Shown one piece after another: positions 1 to 7,313 of a stretch of 9,160 nt of DNA. How positions within the stretch are numbered: position 1 is the stretch's first letter; the number at the start of each line of letters is the position of its first letter. Both the position numbers and the translations under genes were made by a program. The DNA lies in assembly GCA_934457235.1 (NCBI GenBank), contig CAKSHT010000091.1, positions 1 through 9,160 of the forward strand, given 5' to 3'. This stretch comes from an uncultured Oscillospiraceae bacterium. GTDB lineage: Bacteria > Bacillota > Clostridia > Oscillospirales > Ruminococcaceae. The notes beneath the pieces were generated by a model. It saw only the letters and a program-made list of their open reading frames with translations, was not told the origin of the DNA and did no database searches.

Positions 1-2673
1 AGCCATTACCAGCACCATGAGCCACTCAACGGGATACATTCCATAGCCCTGAAGGATAGCTCCGCCGAGGTATGTCATCAGTATCTGGACAACTGCGATG
101 ATACCGAATACGGTAAGGAAGCCTTTGTTCTTGCTGATGTTATCGAACAGGTTCACGCGATCTGTTCTTGCATTGAATGCGTTGAATACCGCAACGAAGA
201 TGAAGAACGCAAAGTACGCCGTGTGCAGGTATGCGTGCGTTTCACCGGGGATATCGCTGTTGCGCAGGAAGCCCCAGCTCTCCAGAAAGCTTATTCCGGG
301 GGTCGCAGGGTCAGCGTCAAAGCTGCCGAGTATCAGCATGGACAGGGACAGAATGAAAGTCCACGCCGCGCCGGTGATTATCTGGCTCATCATGTTCTTG
401 CTGATGATATGCTCAGTTCTGCGCTTGGGCTTCTCATTCATGAAACGGTGGAGAGCCGGCTCGCCGCCGAATGCCAGTGCCGCCAGGGTATCCATTACAA
501 GGTTTACCCACAGTATCTGGATAACGGAAAGCGGGTTGTTGAGTCCCAGAAGCGGGCAGATAAAGCTTATCAGTACCGCGGAAACGTTGATAGTAAGCTG
601 GAATACGATGAACTTTCTGATGGAGTTGAAAATCGTACGTCCGTAAAGGATAGCCTTGTCGATTGAGTTGAAGTTGTCGTCCAGGATAACGATATCGCTG
701 GCTTCCTTTGCGACCTCAGTACCGCCGCCCATTGCGAAGCCGACGTCCGCTTTCTTGAGCGCCGGGGAGTCGTTTACGCCGTCGCCGGTCATTCCGGCTA
801 CAAGGTCAAGCTCCTGCGCAAGACGTACCAGTCGGCTCTTGTCGCTGGGGAGCGCTCTCGCGATAACGCGGATATTCGGGAGCATCTTCTTAATCTCGTC
901 GTCAGAGAGCTTTGCAAGCTCGTCGGAGGTAAGAACAACATCGGTGTCCTTTTCCAGCAGACCTGCGTCCTTTGCGATAGCCACTGCGGTTTCCTTGCGG
1001 TCGCCGGTTATCATGACTACCTGCACGCCCGCGCCCTTAACCTCAGCGATAGCCGTTACGGACTCCGGACGTACCTCGTCGCGGATTCCCACAACACCCA
1101 CCAGCGTCCAGTTGCTGCTGTCAGGAAGCGCTTCCTCGCCGAGTGCGTCCTCGCTGGTTGCGATGGCAAGAACACGTATCGCGCGTCCCGCAAGCTCGTC
1201 TATCTGCTTGTTGAGTTCAGTCATGTTGAATGGCTGTTTTTCACCGTTCTCGTCCCAGTAATGCGAGCATCGCTGAAGAATCTTCTCCGGCGCGCCCTTG
1301 ATAAGGGACAGGTCATAATCGCCAGTCACCTGGGTAGCGGAATACTTATTAGTAGAGTTGAACGGAATATTTCCCACTGCCTTTACGTTCGCAGAACATG
1401 CAGTTCCTGCCGCAAAGCCGAGTATAGCGCGCTCGGTAGCGTTACCGCCGATCACCTTCATGGCCTTGCCCTCGCCGGAAATAACGGAAAGGGTGTTCTT
1501 GTGGATAGACAGTGACAGAATGTCCTTGAGCTTGCCGCCTACCTCGTCAAAGGTCTTGGACTCATGCAGCGCGCCGTTGATGAACGTTACCGCCTCGAGC
1601 TTGCCCTTTGTGATGGTGCCGGTCTTATCAGAGAACAGGATATTCAGAGATCCTGCGGTCTCTATTCCTGCTACCTTTCTTACAAGGACGTTGTCTTTCA
1701 GCATCTTGCCCATGTTCTGCGCGGAAACTATTGCGATCATCAGAGGAAGTCCCTCAGGAACAGCCATAACGATGATGATAACCGCCAGCATTACGGACTG
1801 GATAACCGCCTCAAGCAGCGCAGCCCACTGGAATACGCCCCCGGCAAACAGGAAGGCTTCGATGCCGCCCTCGCCCATGAACAGTGTCTTTAAGAGCATT
1901 GCGATGGCGATGGCGATACCGCCGATGTAGCCGAACTTGCTTATGCCGTCAGCCAGCTTTCCGAGCTTAACCTTAAGCGGAGTTTCGCGGTCATCCTCAA
2001 CCTGGAGTTCGCTTGCGATCTTGCCGTAAACGGACTTGTCACCAACTACCGTTACTTCCATAACGGCGTTGCCGGAACATACGACGCTTCCGCGGAATAC
2101 CTTGTACTCGTTGTCGAAATTAAGGCTCTCGTCGTTATCCGTCCAGCCATCGGGGGTGGCGATCTTCTTTGCCTCGCGGCTCTCGCCGTTGAGCACCGAC
2201 TGATCGACCTTGATGTCGCCGTCGATTATGATACCGTCCGCCGGGATCTTATCACCGGACTGGAGCAGGATAGCGTCGCCGACAACGATGTCGTTGATAG
2301 CCACCTCGGCTATCTCGCCGTTGCGGTACACCTTGCACATAATGCGCGAAGCTTCTTCCTGGAGCTTCTGGAACGCGTTCTCGTTTCTGTACTCAGAGAA
2401 CGTAGAAACCAGCGTAGCCAGCGCGATAGCGACGAAAATCCCTATCGGCTCATACCACTCCGGCGCGCCGTCCTTGATAACGCCGACGCCGCCGAGTATA
2501 GCCAGTACAACATTAATCAGCAGAGCCACGATGAGTATTTTTATCATCGGGTCGCCGAGGTTTCCCTTGAGCTTATCCCAGAAGCTCTCGGACGCCTGCT
2601 CTGTCATGCTGTTGTCGCCGTATTTACTGCGGGACTCCTCAGCCTGACTATCTGTCAATCCAAATTGTTTCAT
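1..2673 (-). CDS. PMCA-type (P2B) calcium-translocating P-type ATPase, C-terminus cut by window edge
   Basis: This is an integral membrane pump that exports Ca2+ using ATP through a phospho-aspartate intermediate. It starts at the ATG at 2671-2673, with AGAGAGG seven bases upstream, and 891 residues are visible with the frame still open at base 1. Residues seen: two hydrophobic helices (about 45-61 and 72-92); actuator loop NGES at 162-165 (most relatives have TGES; the essential Glu164 is kept); helix M4 motif PEGLP at 306-310; phosphorylation motif DKTGT with Asp349; hinge TGDGVND at 629-635; helix M6 NLVMD with Asn724 and Asp728. PEGLPL plus NLVMDT resemble PMCA pumps more than SERCA, suggesting one Ca2+ site. 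At 891 residues it is already near full family length, so only a short tail is probably missing. It follows the kinase gene by 23 bases with no terminator, so co-transcription is likely. The family is certain; Ca2+ specificity is inferred from these motifs. Confidence 0.93.
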   Translation of the reverse strand, partial: MKQFGLTDSQAEESRSKYGDNSMTEQASESFWDKLKGNLGDPMIKILIVALLINVVLAILGGVGVIKDGAPEWYEPIGIFVAIALATLVSTFSEYRNENAFQKLQEEASRIMCKVYRNGEIAEVAINDIVVGDAILLQSGDKIPADGIIIDGDIKVDQSVLNGESREAKKIATPDGWTDNDESLNFDNEYKVFRGSVVCSGNAVMEVTVVGDKSVYGKIASELQVEDDRETPLKVKLGKLADGISKFGYIGGIAIAIAMLLKTLFMGEGGIEAFLFAGGVFQWAALLEAVIQSVMLAVIIIVMAVPEGLPLMIAIVSAQNMGKMLKDNVLVRKVAGIETAGSLNILFSDKTGTITKGKLEAVTFINGALHESKTFDEVGGKLKDILSLSIHKNTLSVISGEGKAMKVIGGNATERAILGFAAGTACSANVKAVGNIPFNSTNKYSATQVTGDYDLSLIKGAPEKILQRCSHYWDENGEKQPFNMTELNKQIDELAGRAIRVLAIATSEDALGEEALPDSSNWTLVGVVGIRDEVRPESVTAIAEVKGAGVQVVMITGDRKETAVAIAKDAGLLEKDTDVVLTSDELAKLSDDEIKKMLPNIRVIARALPSDKSRLVRLAQELDLVAGMTGDGVNDSPALKKADVGFAMGGGTEVAKEASDIVILDDNFNSIDKAILYGRTIFNSIRKFIVFQLTINVSAVLISFICPLLGLNNPLSVIQILWVNLVMDTLAALAFGGEPALHRFMNEKPKRRTEHIISKNMMSQIITGAAWTFILSLSMLILGSFDADPATPGISFLESWGFLRNSDIPGETHAYLHTAYFAFFIFVAVFNAFNARTDRVNLFDNISKNKGFLTVFGIIAVVQILMTYLGGAILQGYGMYPVEWLMVLVMA

Positions 2674-2696
2674 ACCTTTTCCTCTCTTGAGCGGAC

Positions 2697-4175
2697 TCAA
2701 TATACCGTCACCTCGCACAGCAGCCCGTTCTCACGGTCTGTCATGCGGAACACGGCTCCGTCCTTAAGCTCGATAGCCTGCCCGCGCGGGACAAGCCTGC
2801 CGGTCGGGGATGTCATTCCCTCAACGCCGTTGTTGACGAGCAGCCACATACCGTTATGCTTGCAGATGTACGCACGCATATCCGTGCCCGCCTTTTCATC
2901 GTTATGGACGTTGGAAAAGATGTGCCAGTCGTACAGCGGCATCTGGTCGTATGCGATCAGCTCGCCGCAGTCCCTGTACACGCCTTTCTTGCCCCGCACC
3001 CCGCTCTTTAACGTGAGCTTGATGATCCTGTCCGTAACTCGTGTTTTGCAGAAGGGGCATATGGGGTTATTCTCATCTCTGAGAATGAACCACTTCTTTG
3101 TGCAGCGTGGATTCTCGCACCGCCGCAGTCTGTCCCAGGCTTTCAGAAGCTCGCTCTCCCACTCCATCGCCATCGGGCGCTCGGAGGGCTTGTGCAGTCC
3201 GTCTACGAATGCACGCAGGAAAAGCTTCTCCAGTCCCTTTGACAGCGACTGTATCGTCACGTCAAGGTCGGGAGGTCTGTTGCTCCTGTCGTTGGGATCC
3301 TCTATAAATGTAGCCATCGGCCCCATGCCGAGGAAATCGTCCTCCTCCGCCGAAGCCGTGCTGTATACCTTCGGTCCCGCAAGCGGGTGCCTCAGGAACA
3401 GATATTCGTAAATAAGCACCGGCAGCGCGTGCAGATCCGTAGAAACGCACGGCAGACAGCGCCGCGGGTCGCCTGGGTCATGCTCCATGGTCGCCAGCAC
3501 CTCCGGAGCTATATAGCCCTTTGTACCGCATACCTCCGGGGGATATTTTCCGGGGACTACCAGTGAATCTATATCGATGACGACCGTGCTGCCTGTCTGA
3601 GGGTCGATAAGCACATTGTTGCATGACAGGTCTGAATGCGCAAGCCCCGCCTGGTGCATTCTGCGAACGCTCCGCGACAGGCATATCGCCGCGCTGAGCA
3701 TCGTTCGGAAATCCCCAAGCTCGCCGGGACTTATGTACTTCCTCATGCGCCCTGTGAACCAGTTGCTCTTCTTGTCCTTGCCCTTCATGTTAAGCCCAGC
3801 GGTGGAAGCGCCGTCCCCGAAGAAGAATTTGCTCGGGTACGTCGGACAGACTATCCCGAACTCCGGTCGGCTGACTATCGCAACCGGCCAGCAGAATCTG
3901 CTGCGAAAATAATCCGCAGTCTTTTTCGTGTTGCCGATGGCGCCGCCGTTTTCCTCCGGCACCGTGGGATTGTATATCCCAACGATGGTGCGTATGCGGT
4001 CCTGGATATTCGGATTCATTCCGTCCCGCGGGTCGTTGAAGAACTGCACCGCGTACTTTTTGTCCGGCGTGAAGAATGTGTGCTTCATTCCGCCCCGGGG
4101 CGCGTTGGCGTCGTATACGAAATCTATTGTGCCGCCACCCTCCAGCGTTGCTGTTATCAGCTCCCCGCTCTGCAT
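2697..4175 (-). CDS. TerY-P-type Ser/Thr protein kinase with zinc ribbon and FHA-like C-terminus
   Basis: 492 residues; probable cytoplasmic protein kinase of the TerY-P triad. The catalytic loop is HSDLSCNN (His180, Asp182, Asn187, matching HRDxxxxN). The Mg-binding DFG is replaced by DID (Asp201-Asp203). An activation-segment end resembles GT..YIAPE (Ala223-Pro224-Glu225). The N-lobe has no clear glycine loop, and the beta-3 strand reads YAVQFF, so the usual VAIK lysine is not evident. Residues 353-376 form a Cys4 zinc-ribbon-like motif (Cys353, Cys358, Cys373, Cys376). Residues about 385-492 are beta-rich and look FHA-like (WLLVNNG, then ELKDGAVF), which would bind phosphopeptides; that part is inference. 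The ATG at 4173-4175 is chosen because GGAGG lies seven bases upstream; a second GGAGGA abuts the ATG. It lies 181 bases after the phosphatase gene, with its own possible -10 box at 4230-4235. It is probably co-expressed with the downstream Ca2+ ATPase. It may be an atypical kinase. Confidence 0.85.
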   Translation of the reverse strand: MQSGELITATLEGGGTIDFVYDANAPRGGMKHTFFTPDKKYAVQFFNDPRDGMNPNIQDRIRTIVGIYNPTVPEENGGAIGNTKKTADYFRSRFCWPVAIVSRPEFGIVCPTYPSKFFFGDGASTAGLNMKGKDKKSNWFTGRMRKYISPGELGDFRTMLSAAICLSRSVRRMHQAGLAHSDLSCNNVLIDPQTGSTVVIDIDSLVVPGKYPPEVCGTKGYIAPEVLATMEHDPGDPRRCLPCVSTDLHALPVLIYEYLFLRHPLAGPKVYSTASAEEDDFLGMGPMATFIEDPNDRSNRPPDLDVTIQSLSKGLEKLFLRAFVDGLHKPSERPMAMEWESELLKAWDRLRRCENPRCTKKWFILRDENNPICPFCKTRVTDRIIKLTLKSGVRGKKGVYRDCGELIAYDQMPLYDWHIFSNVHNDEKAGTDMRAYICKHNGMWLLVNNGVEGMTSPTGRLVPRGQAIELKDGAVFRMTDRENGLLCEVTVY

Positions 4176-4229
4176 TCCTCCGCCTCCCTCCGGCGCATTT
4201 TGTGATACTCTTTGTTGATATCGTCAGTA

Positions 4230-4235
4230 ATTATA
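4230..4235 (-). promoter_or_regulatory. Possible -10 box of an internal promoter for kinase and ATPase
   Basis: The minus strand reads a perfect TATAAT here, about 55 bases before the kinase start, which would give a leader of about 48 bases. No good -35 hexamer stands 16-18 bases upstream (CAGCAG at 17), so the site is weak unless an activator helps. The 181-base gap 4176-4356 between phosphatase and kinase contains this box and no terminator: a TATGC-CGA-GCATA hairpin near 4290-4302 is followed by A residues, not T, on the reading strand. Confidence 0.4.
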
Positions 4236-4356
4236 CAATATGTTCTGGAAATCTGCTGAATTTCACACGAACCAACTGTTTTTTTCCTATGCTCGGCATA
4301 AATTACTCTCGATGCATAAGCCAATATACTTATCGTAGATACCGTGCAAGAAACTA

Positions 4357-5676
4357 CTATTTGTTGAAATGCATGACCACCAGTGTGCGATCATCAAAGC
4401 TGCCGCGCTCATTGTAATTATCAAGCCAGCATTGCAGACGCTTCTCAGGACTGTCGCCGAGGGACTTCCCCCAGGCGGCAAGACTGTAGGGTCGAAGCGT
4501 TTCGCGGTCGTCCCACAGTTCGTTCACGGCTTCGTCAGACCTCTCGCGGAGGAGCTGCTTGGTGTACTGTATCGCAACGGGCTTCTGCTCCGGCGTTACC
4601 GCCGGGAACTCCAGCGGCGCAGGCTCCAGGTGTCCCTTGCAGTCCCCTGCCATCGGAATTATCCCGTTAAGGCACAGGTCGAGGTACAATCGCTTCATCA
4701 TCGGCTGTGCCGGAAAATAATCATCGGCAACTCCGTCGCTCATCAGCATTAATATGTCTGATCTGCCGCGGCTTATACGGATCTTACGTGCGATATTGCC
4801 CTCGGACACCATTCTTTCGGAAAGAAACTCAGTTTCTCCGGAGAACGCGCCGCTGTCGGCTTCGCCAAGAAGTCTGAAGCAATTGTCATGGTCGGCGCTG
4901 CTGTCTATCGCGCAGATACAGCCGTCGCCAATTTGCAGGGTAACAACGAAGCGCTGCTTCTCGCCCTGCACCTCCACCGGTACTGCCACCGCAGCCAGGA
5001 ACGTGCTTCCCATATCGGCAAGCGTGGGATTCCTGCCCAGTGTGGAGATGTAATGCTCGTCGTTGTACAGCGATTTGAGCTTGGTTATAACCGCGTCAAA
5101 CGCCCTTTCAGCCGAACCTCTGATGACCGCCGCGAACTGACCGCAGGCGCCCAGGAACTCATCTCCGCCGATATCGCCGGAGAGCTTACCACGCAGCCCA
5201 TCGTCCTGTCTGAATATTTCGGGGAGCGCCTTTTTAAGGTACTCCACCGCCGCCTCACAGCTCACCCGCGCACCGATGCGCGAAAGCTGCTTGGAACCGG
5301 CTCCGTCCGCCACCACCGCGATCATACAGCCGTCAGCTTCTGCGGTTTCGAACCAGTCATCGCAGTTCGTACCCTCGTGCTTGTGCTTCTTTCCGCGGAC
5401 GCGGGCGCCGATGATGCTGCCGTTATCCGTTCTGGCAAATTTGCTATGGTACTCGGTGTGAAGCTCGGTACCGTCCTCGATTATCGTACGGTAGCGCCAC
5501 AGTGACGCCGTATGCTTCATGACCTCGCTGTCGGAAATATGCTGCTCCGGAGCCTCTCCGGACTCCGGGGGGCTCTGTTCAGCCGCGCTGACCGCCCGGT
5601 TTTCGTCAGGCGGGACCTCCGACGGGATCTGCTCCGCCGGCTCAGCCGCAGGGAGCTTGTTTTCTTCTCTGTCCAT
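4357..5676 (-). CDS. PP2C-family protein phosphatase of the TerY-P triad
   Basis: 439 residues. Predicted metal-dependent Ser/Thr phosphatase, probably counteracting the neighbouring kinase. PP2C motifs appear in order: GTNCDDW at 102-108 (acidic metal ligand region, Asp106), VADGAGS at 122-128 (Asp123), GSTF at 223-226, QIGDG at 248-252, SDGVADD at 313-319 (Asp314, Asp318), and DDRTLVVM at 428-435. All metal-binding aspartates expected for activity appear present. Residues 1-50 are a Glu/Pro/Ala-rich, probably disordered extension, a possible phosphorylation or binding tail. The start ATG at 5674-5676 lies 11 bases after the VWA stop, with GGTGAT as Shine-Dalgarno, which implies translational coupling. 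The region about 345-425 is an insert longer than in minimal PP2C enzymes. There is no signal peptide or membrane segment. The alternative internal Met53 lacks a well-placed ribosome site. Confidence 0.9.
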   Translation of the reverse strand: MDREENKLPAAEPAEQIPSEVPPDENRAVSAAEQSPPESGEAPEQHISDSEVMKHTASLWRYRTIIEDGTELHTEYHSKFARTDNGSIIGARVRGKKHKHEGTNCDDWFETAEADGCMIAVVADGAGSKQLSRIGARVSCEAAVEYLKKALPEIFRQDDGLRGKLSGDIGGDEFLGACGQFAAVIRGSAERAFDAVITKLKSLYNDEHYISTLGRNPTLADMGSTFLAAVAVPVEVQGEKQRFVVTLQIGDGCICAIDSSADHDNCFRLLGEADSGAFSGETEFLSERMVSEGNIARKIRISRGRSDILMLMSDGVADDYFPAQPMMKRLYLDLCLNGIIPMAGDCKGHLEPAPLEFPAVTPEQKPVAIQYTKQLLRERSDEAVNELWDDRETLRPYSLAAWGKSLGDSPEKRLQCWLDNYNERGSFDDRTLVVMHFNK

Positions 5677-5687
5677 ATATCACCCGG

Positions 5688-6329
5688 TCAGGGAACGATC
5701 GCAAATCCCTGGGGAGGCGGCGGAAGCTGGATAGCCTCTCCGGGCTTTGCGTCAATACTCTTGGAGGACGCCTTGATCGAGCCGGAGACCCACGCAAAGA
5801 ACGCTGCCAGATCTCCAGCGGTAAGATTATTCATCAGGAGAACGTTGTTCGTGATCTTCCTGAGTGTGTTCGTATTTGCATTCGCGCCTGCCGCGCATGC
5901 GATGATATTGCTTGTGGACACCTTCTTCAGCGCTTCAATCCCGTCGTCCAGGTTATCTGTAGGAGCGCCGTCGGTCAGCAGGAACACAAGCGGCTTCCAG
6001 TCGCCCTTCTGGGTAGGCGTGGAGGTGCGTACCTCGTTTCTGATGCAGTCAGCGAGGACAGTAAGCGCGCCGCCGAGGGCGGTGGCTCCGCCTGCGGTAA
6101 GCTCCGGCTCCTTGAAGAGCATAAGCTCCGTCAGCGGTGATATCTGTCTTGCTGTGCTGTTAAAAGTTATAACTGAAAGGCACGCGGTCTCAAGCGCCTG
6201 GGGATCGCCCTTGAGTTCAGTAAGAAGCGCCTTTATTCCCTGTTTTACCGCCTCAATGGGTTCTCCGGACATAGAACCTGAGCAGTCGAGCAGCAGGTAG
6301 ACCGGCAGCCTTCTGATGTAATCTGACAT
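5688..6329 (-). CDS. terY: TerY-type von Willebrand factor A (VWA) domain protein
   Basis: 213 residues, essentially a single VWA domain. TerY-type proteins are cytoplasmic metal-ion-dependent adhesion modules thought to scaffold the kinase/phosphatase pair in Ter stress systems. The MIDAS metal site is complete: DCSGS (Asp15, Ser17, Ser19), Thr83 in the segment GGATALGGAL, and TDG with Asp120. The tail after about residue 190 is Lys/Pro-rich and ends PPPPQGFAIVP, a possible partner-binding peptide. The frame extends nine codons further upstream, but the ATG at 6327-6329 is preferred because GGAGGT sits seven bases before it and family members begin close to R-R-L-P-V-Y-L-L-L-D. It is the first gene after a consensus promoter and is followed by the PP2C gene after 11 bases. 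No C-terminal zinc-binding TerY-C extension is seen. Confidence 0.92.
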   Translation of the reverse strand: MSDYIRRLPVYLLLDCSGSMSGEPIEAVKQGIKALLTELKGDPQALETACLSVITFNSTARQISPLTELMLFKEPELTAGGATALGGALTVLADCIRNEVRTSTPTQKGDWKPLVFLLTDGAPTDNLDDGIEALKKVSTSNIIACAAGANANTNTLRKITNNVLLMNNLTAGDLAAFFAWVSGSIKASSKSIDAKPGEAIQLPPPPQGFAIVP

Positions 6330-6336
6330 TGAATTG

Positions 6337-6342
6337 ACCTCC
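6337..6342 (-). promoter_or_regulatory. Ribosome binding site deciding the terY start
   Basis: The minus strand reads GGAGGT, seven bases before the ATG at 6327-6329. The upstream in-frame ATGs at 6342-6344 and 6354-6356 have no such site, so translation most likely starts at the inner ATG. Confidence 0.8.
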
Positions 6343-6348
6343 ATGAAC

Positions 6349-6448
6349 AGCCGCAAAAATACGGCTCAACATTCCGTGCGCTGTACGCACAATCCTATCT
6401 GAGATCTGCGGCAGGCGTGAAAAAAGGTTACATAATAATGCCTGCTCA
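6349..6448 (-). promoter_or_regulatory. Structured leader of the terY operon mRNA
   Basis: The predicted transcript has an untranslated leader of about 119 bases. On the minus strand it carries GCAGGC/GCCTGC (6440-6445 with 6411-6416), GTGCG/CGCAC (6386-6390 with 6376-6380) and AGCCG/CGGCT (6362-6366 with 6349-6353), the last just upstream of the ribosome site. No known riboswitch is recognised. The stems are short, so regulation by structure is only a possibility. Confidence 0.3.
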
Positions 6449-6454
6449 AAGATA

Positions 6455-6483
6455 ATTATAACCTAAAAACTCCATTATGTCAA
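6455..6483 (-). promoter_or_regulatory. Consensus sigma-A-type promoter of the terY operon
   Basis: On the minus strand, TTGACA (6478-6483), a 17-base spacer and TATAAT (6455-6460) match the housekeeping consensus at all twelve positions with optimal spacing. The expected start is near 6448. It stands between the ybaK terminator and the terY leader, so it should drive terY, the PP2C gene and probably the kinase and ATPase genes. A promoter this strong implies substantial basal expression, or control by a repressor or by the leader. Confidence 0.9.
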
Positions 6484-6529
6484 TAGATATTTTGAAACAT
6501 TTAACTAAATCTGCCAACCTTACCGCACT

Positions 6530-6561
6530 AAAAAAGGAGCGGCAGTATTACCTGCCACTCC
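6530..6561 (-). terminator. Intrinsic terminator after ybaK
   Basis: Minus strand: a ten-pair stem (GGAGTGGCAG with CTGCCGCTCC, one G-U pair), a six-base loop and then six T residues, starting 14 bases after the ybaK stop codon. This is a textbook Rho-independent terminator that isolates ybaK from the terY operon promoter just downstream. Confidence 0.92.
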
Positions 6562-6575
6562 CGTGCTATTCTGCG

Positions 6576-7061
6576 TTACTCCGCAATGATATCGTCAAAA
6601 ACTCCCTGGCACGCCTTCGCGAGGTCAGCCGGGGTAAGCTCCAGCTGGGCGCCGAGCTTTCCGCCGCTTATGATCATTTTCTCAAAATCCAGCGCGGACT
6701 TGTGGATAACAGTCTTGTACTGCTTCTTCATGCCGATTGGCGTGCAGCCGCCGCGGATATAGCCGGTAACTGCATTTATGTCCTTGACGTGCACCATCTC
6801 AAGCGATTTCTCGCCGACGGTCTTTGCGCACTTCTTCATGTCAAGTTCCTTGTCCACCGGAAGCGCGAATACATAGTAATTGCCGCTCTTTCCCTTTGTG
6901 ACCAGGGTCTTGAAGCAGCTCGCGCAGTCCTGTCCGAGCATTTCCGCGATATGTACGCCGTCAATGAACTCGTCGCACTCGTAGGTGTGCACCGTGTACG
7001 GAAGCTTCAGCTTATCCAGCATGCGCATTGCGTTTGTCTTTATCTCTTTTTCCTTTGCCAT
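6576..7061 (-). CDS. ybaK: YbaK/EbsC-type Cys-tRNA(Pro)/aminoacyl-tRNA deacylase
   Basis: 161 residues, the usual length of the YbaK branch of the INS/ProX editing superfamily. These cytoplasmic enzymes hydrolyse Cys wrongly attached to tRNA(Pro), protecting translation accuracy. Visible family marks are an N-terminal helix with T-N-A-M-R-M-L-D, the segment FKTLV with the conserved lysine at 51, VFALPVDKELDMKK at 64-77, and the signature GGCTPIGMKK at 104-113 (family form GG.SPIG.KK). AGGAG sits eight bases upstream of the ATG at 7059-7061. It lies between the terD unit and the terY operon, but hairpins on both sides make it look transcriptionally separate; no confident promoter of its own is visible, so read-through from terD through the hairpin at 7102-7131 is possible. 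A role in the Ter response is not supported by the sequence. Confidence 0.92.
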   Translation of the reverse strand: MAKEKEIKTNAMRMLDKLKLPYTVHTYECDEFIDGVHIAEMLGQDCASCFKTLVTKGKSGNYYVFALPVDKELDMKKCAKTVGEKSLEMVHVKDINAVTGYIRGGCTPIGMKKQYKTVIHKSALDFEKMIISGGKLGAQLELTPADLAKACQGVFDDIIAE

Positions 7062-7101
7062 TTTCTAAACTCCTGCGGGCATAACTGCCCTTTCTTTCAA
7101 G

Positions 7102-7131
7102 CAAAACACCGCAGAGGAAGCCCTCCGCGGT
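7102..7131 (-). terminator. Hairpin, probable weak terminator or attenuator before ybaK
   Basis: Minus strand: ACCGCGGAGG, loop GCTT, CCTCTGCGGT (ten pairs with one wobble), then GTTTTGC. The T run is short, so termination may be partial. It lies 27 bases after the stop of the 44-residue protein and 40 bases before ybaK, where it could end the terD transcript or reduce read-through into ybaK. Confidence 0.65.
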
Positions 7132-7158
7132 ATTCGTACGTTTTTGTGACGCGATCTG

Positions 7159-7293
7159 TCAGATCTCGTCGTCCTCCTCGCAGTCGAGACACTCAGCAAT
7201 TGCCTTGTTCCTGGTCAGGAAGTAAGCAACTGCGGCAGCTGCTACGGCTGCAAGTCCAATGATCCCTGCGATAACTACAAGCTTCTTTGTCAT
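7159..7293 (-). CDS. 44-residue single-pass membrane protein with acidic CxxC tail
   Basis: Small protein, not recognised as a known family. It begins with M-T-K-K, followed by one hydrophobic helix at about residues 5-25, rich in Val, Ile, Ala and Gly. A short basic stretch follows (Arg28, Lys30), then a tail with Cys35-Leu-Asp-Cys38 and a run of acidic residues (Glu39 to Glu43). AGGAGG lies eight bases before the ATG, a strong site that supports translation. It starts 20 bases after the terD stop with no terminator between, so it should share the terD transcript. The tail could bind a metal or form a disulfide; both are inference. The start may instead be a cleavable signal, but no clear cleavage site is seen. 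Confidence 0.75.
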   Translation of the reverse strand: MTKKLVVIAGIIGLAAVAAAAVAYFLTRNKAIAECLDCEEDDEI

Positions 7294-7313
7294 AATGGTA
7301 TCCTCCTGTTCAA

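Noticed and set aside
98..2647. Several plus-strand open frames of 145-200 residues opposite the ATPase
   Set aside because: They are antisense to a gene with intact P-type ATPase motifs, have Ser/Arg-rich sequences typical of reversed codons, and show no family features.
2665..4417. Plus-strand open frames opposite the kinase gene
   Set aside because: They overlap fully a better supported minus-strand gene and lack domain features; open frames here follow from GC-rich codon use.
5512..6300. 262-residue plus-strand open frame across the PP2C and VWA genes
   Set aside because: The opposite strand has complete MIDAS and PP2C motifs; this frame is a shadow spanning two genes.
7153..7165. Perfect inverted repeat GATCTG-T-CAGATC
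   Set aside because: It spans the stop codon of the small protein gene and is short with a one-base centre; no promoter is nearby, so an operator role is not supported.
6477..7262. 261-residue plus-strand open frame opposite ybaK
   Set aside because: It covers the ybaK gene, its terminator and the small protein gene on the other strand, and has no ribosome site or recognised domain.
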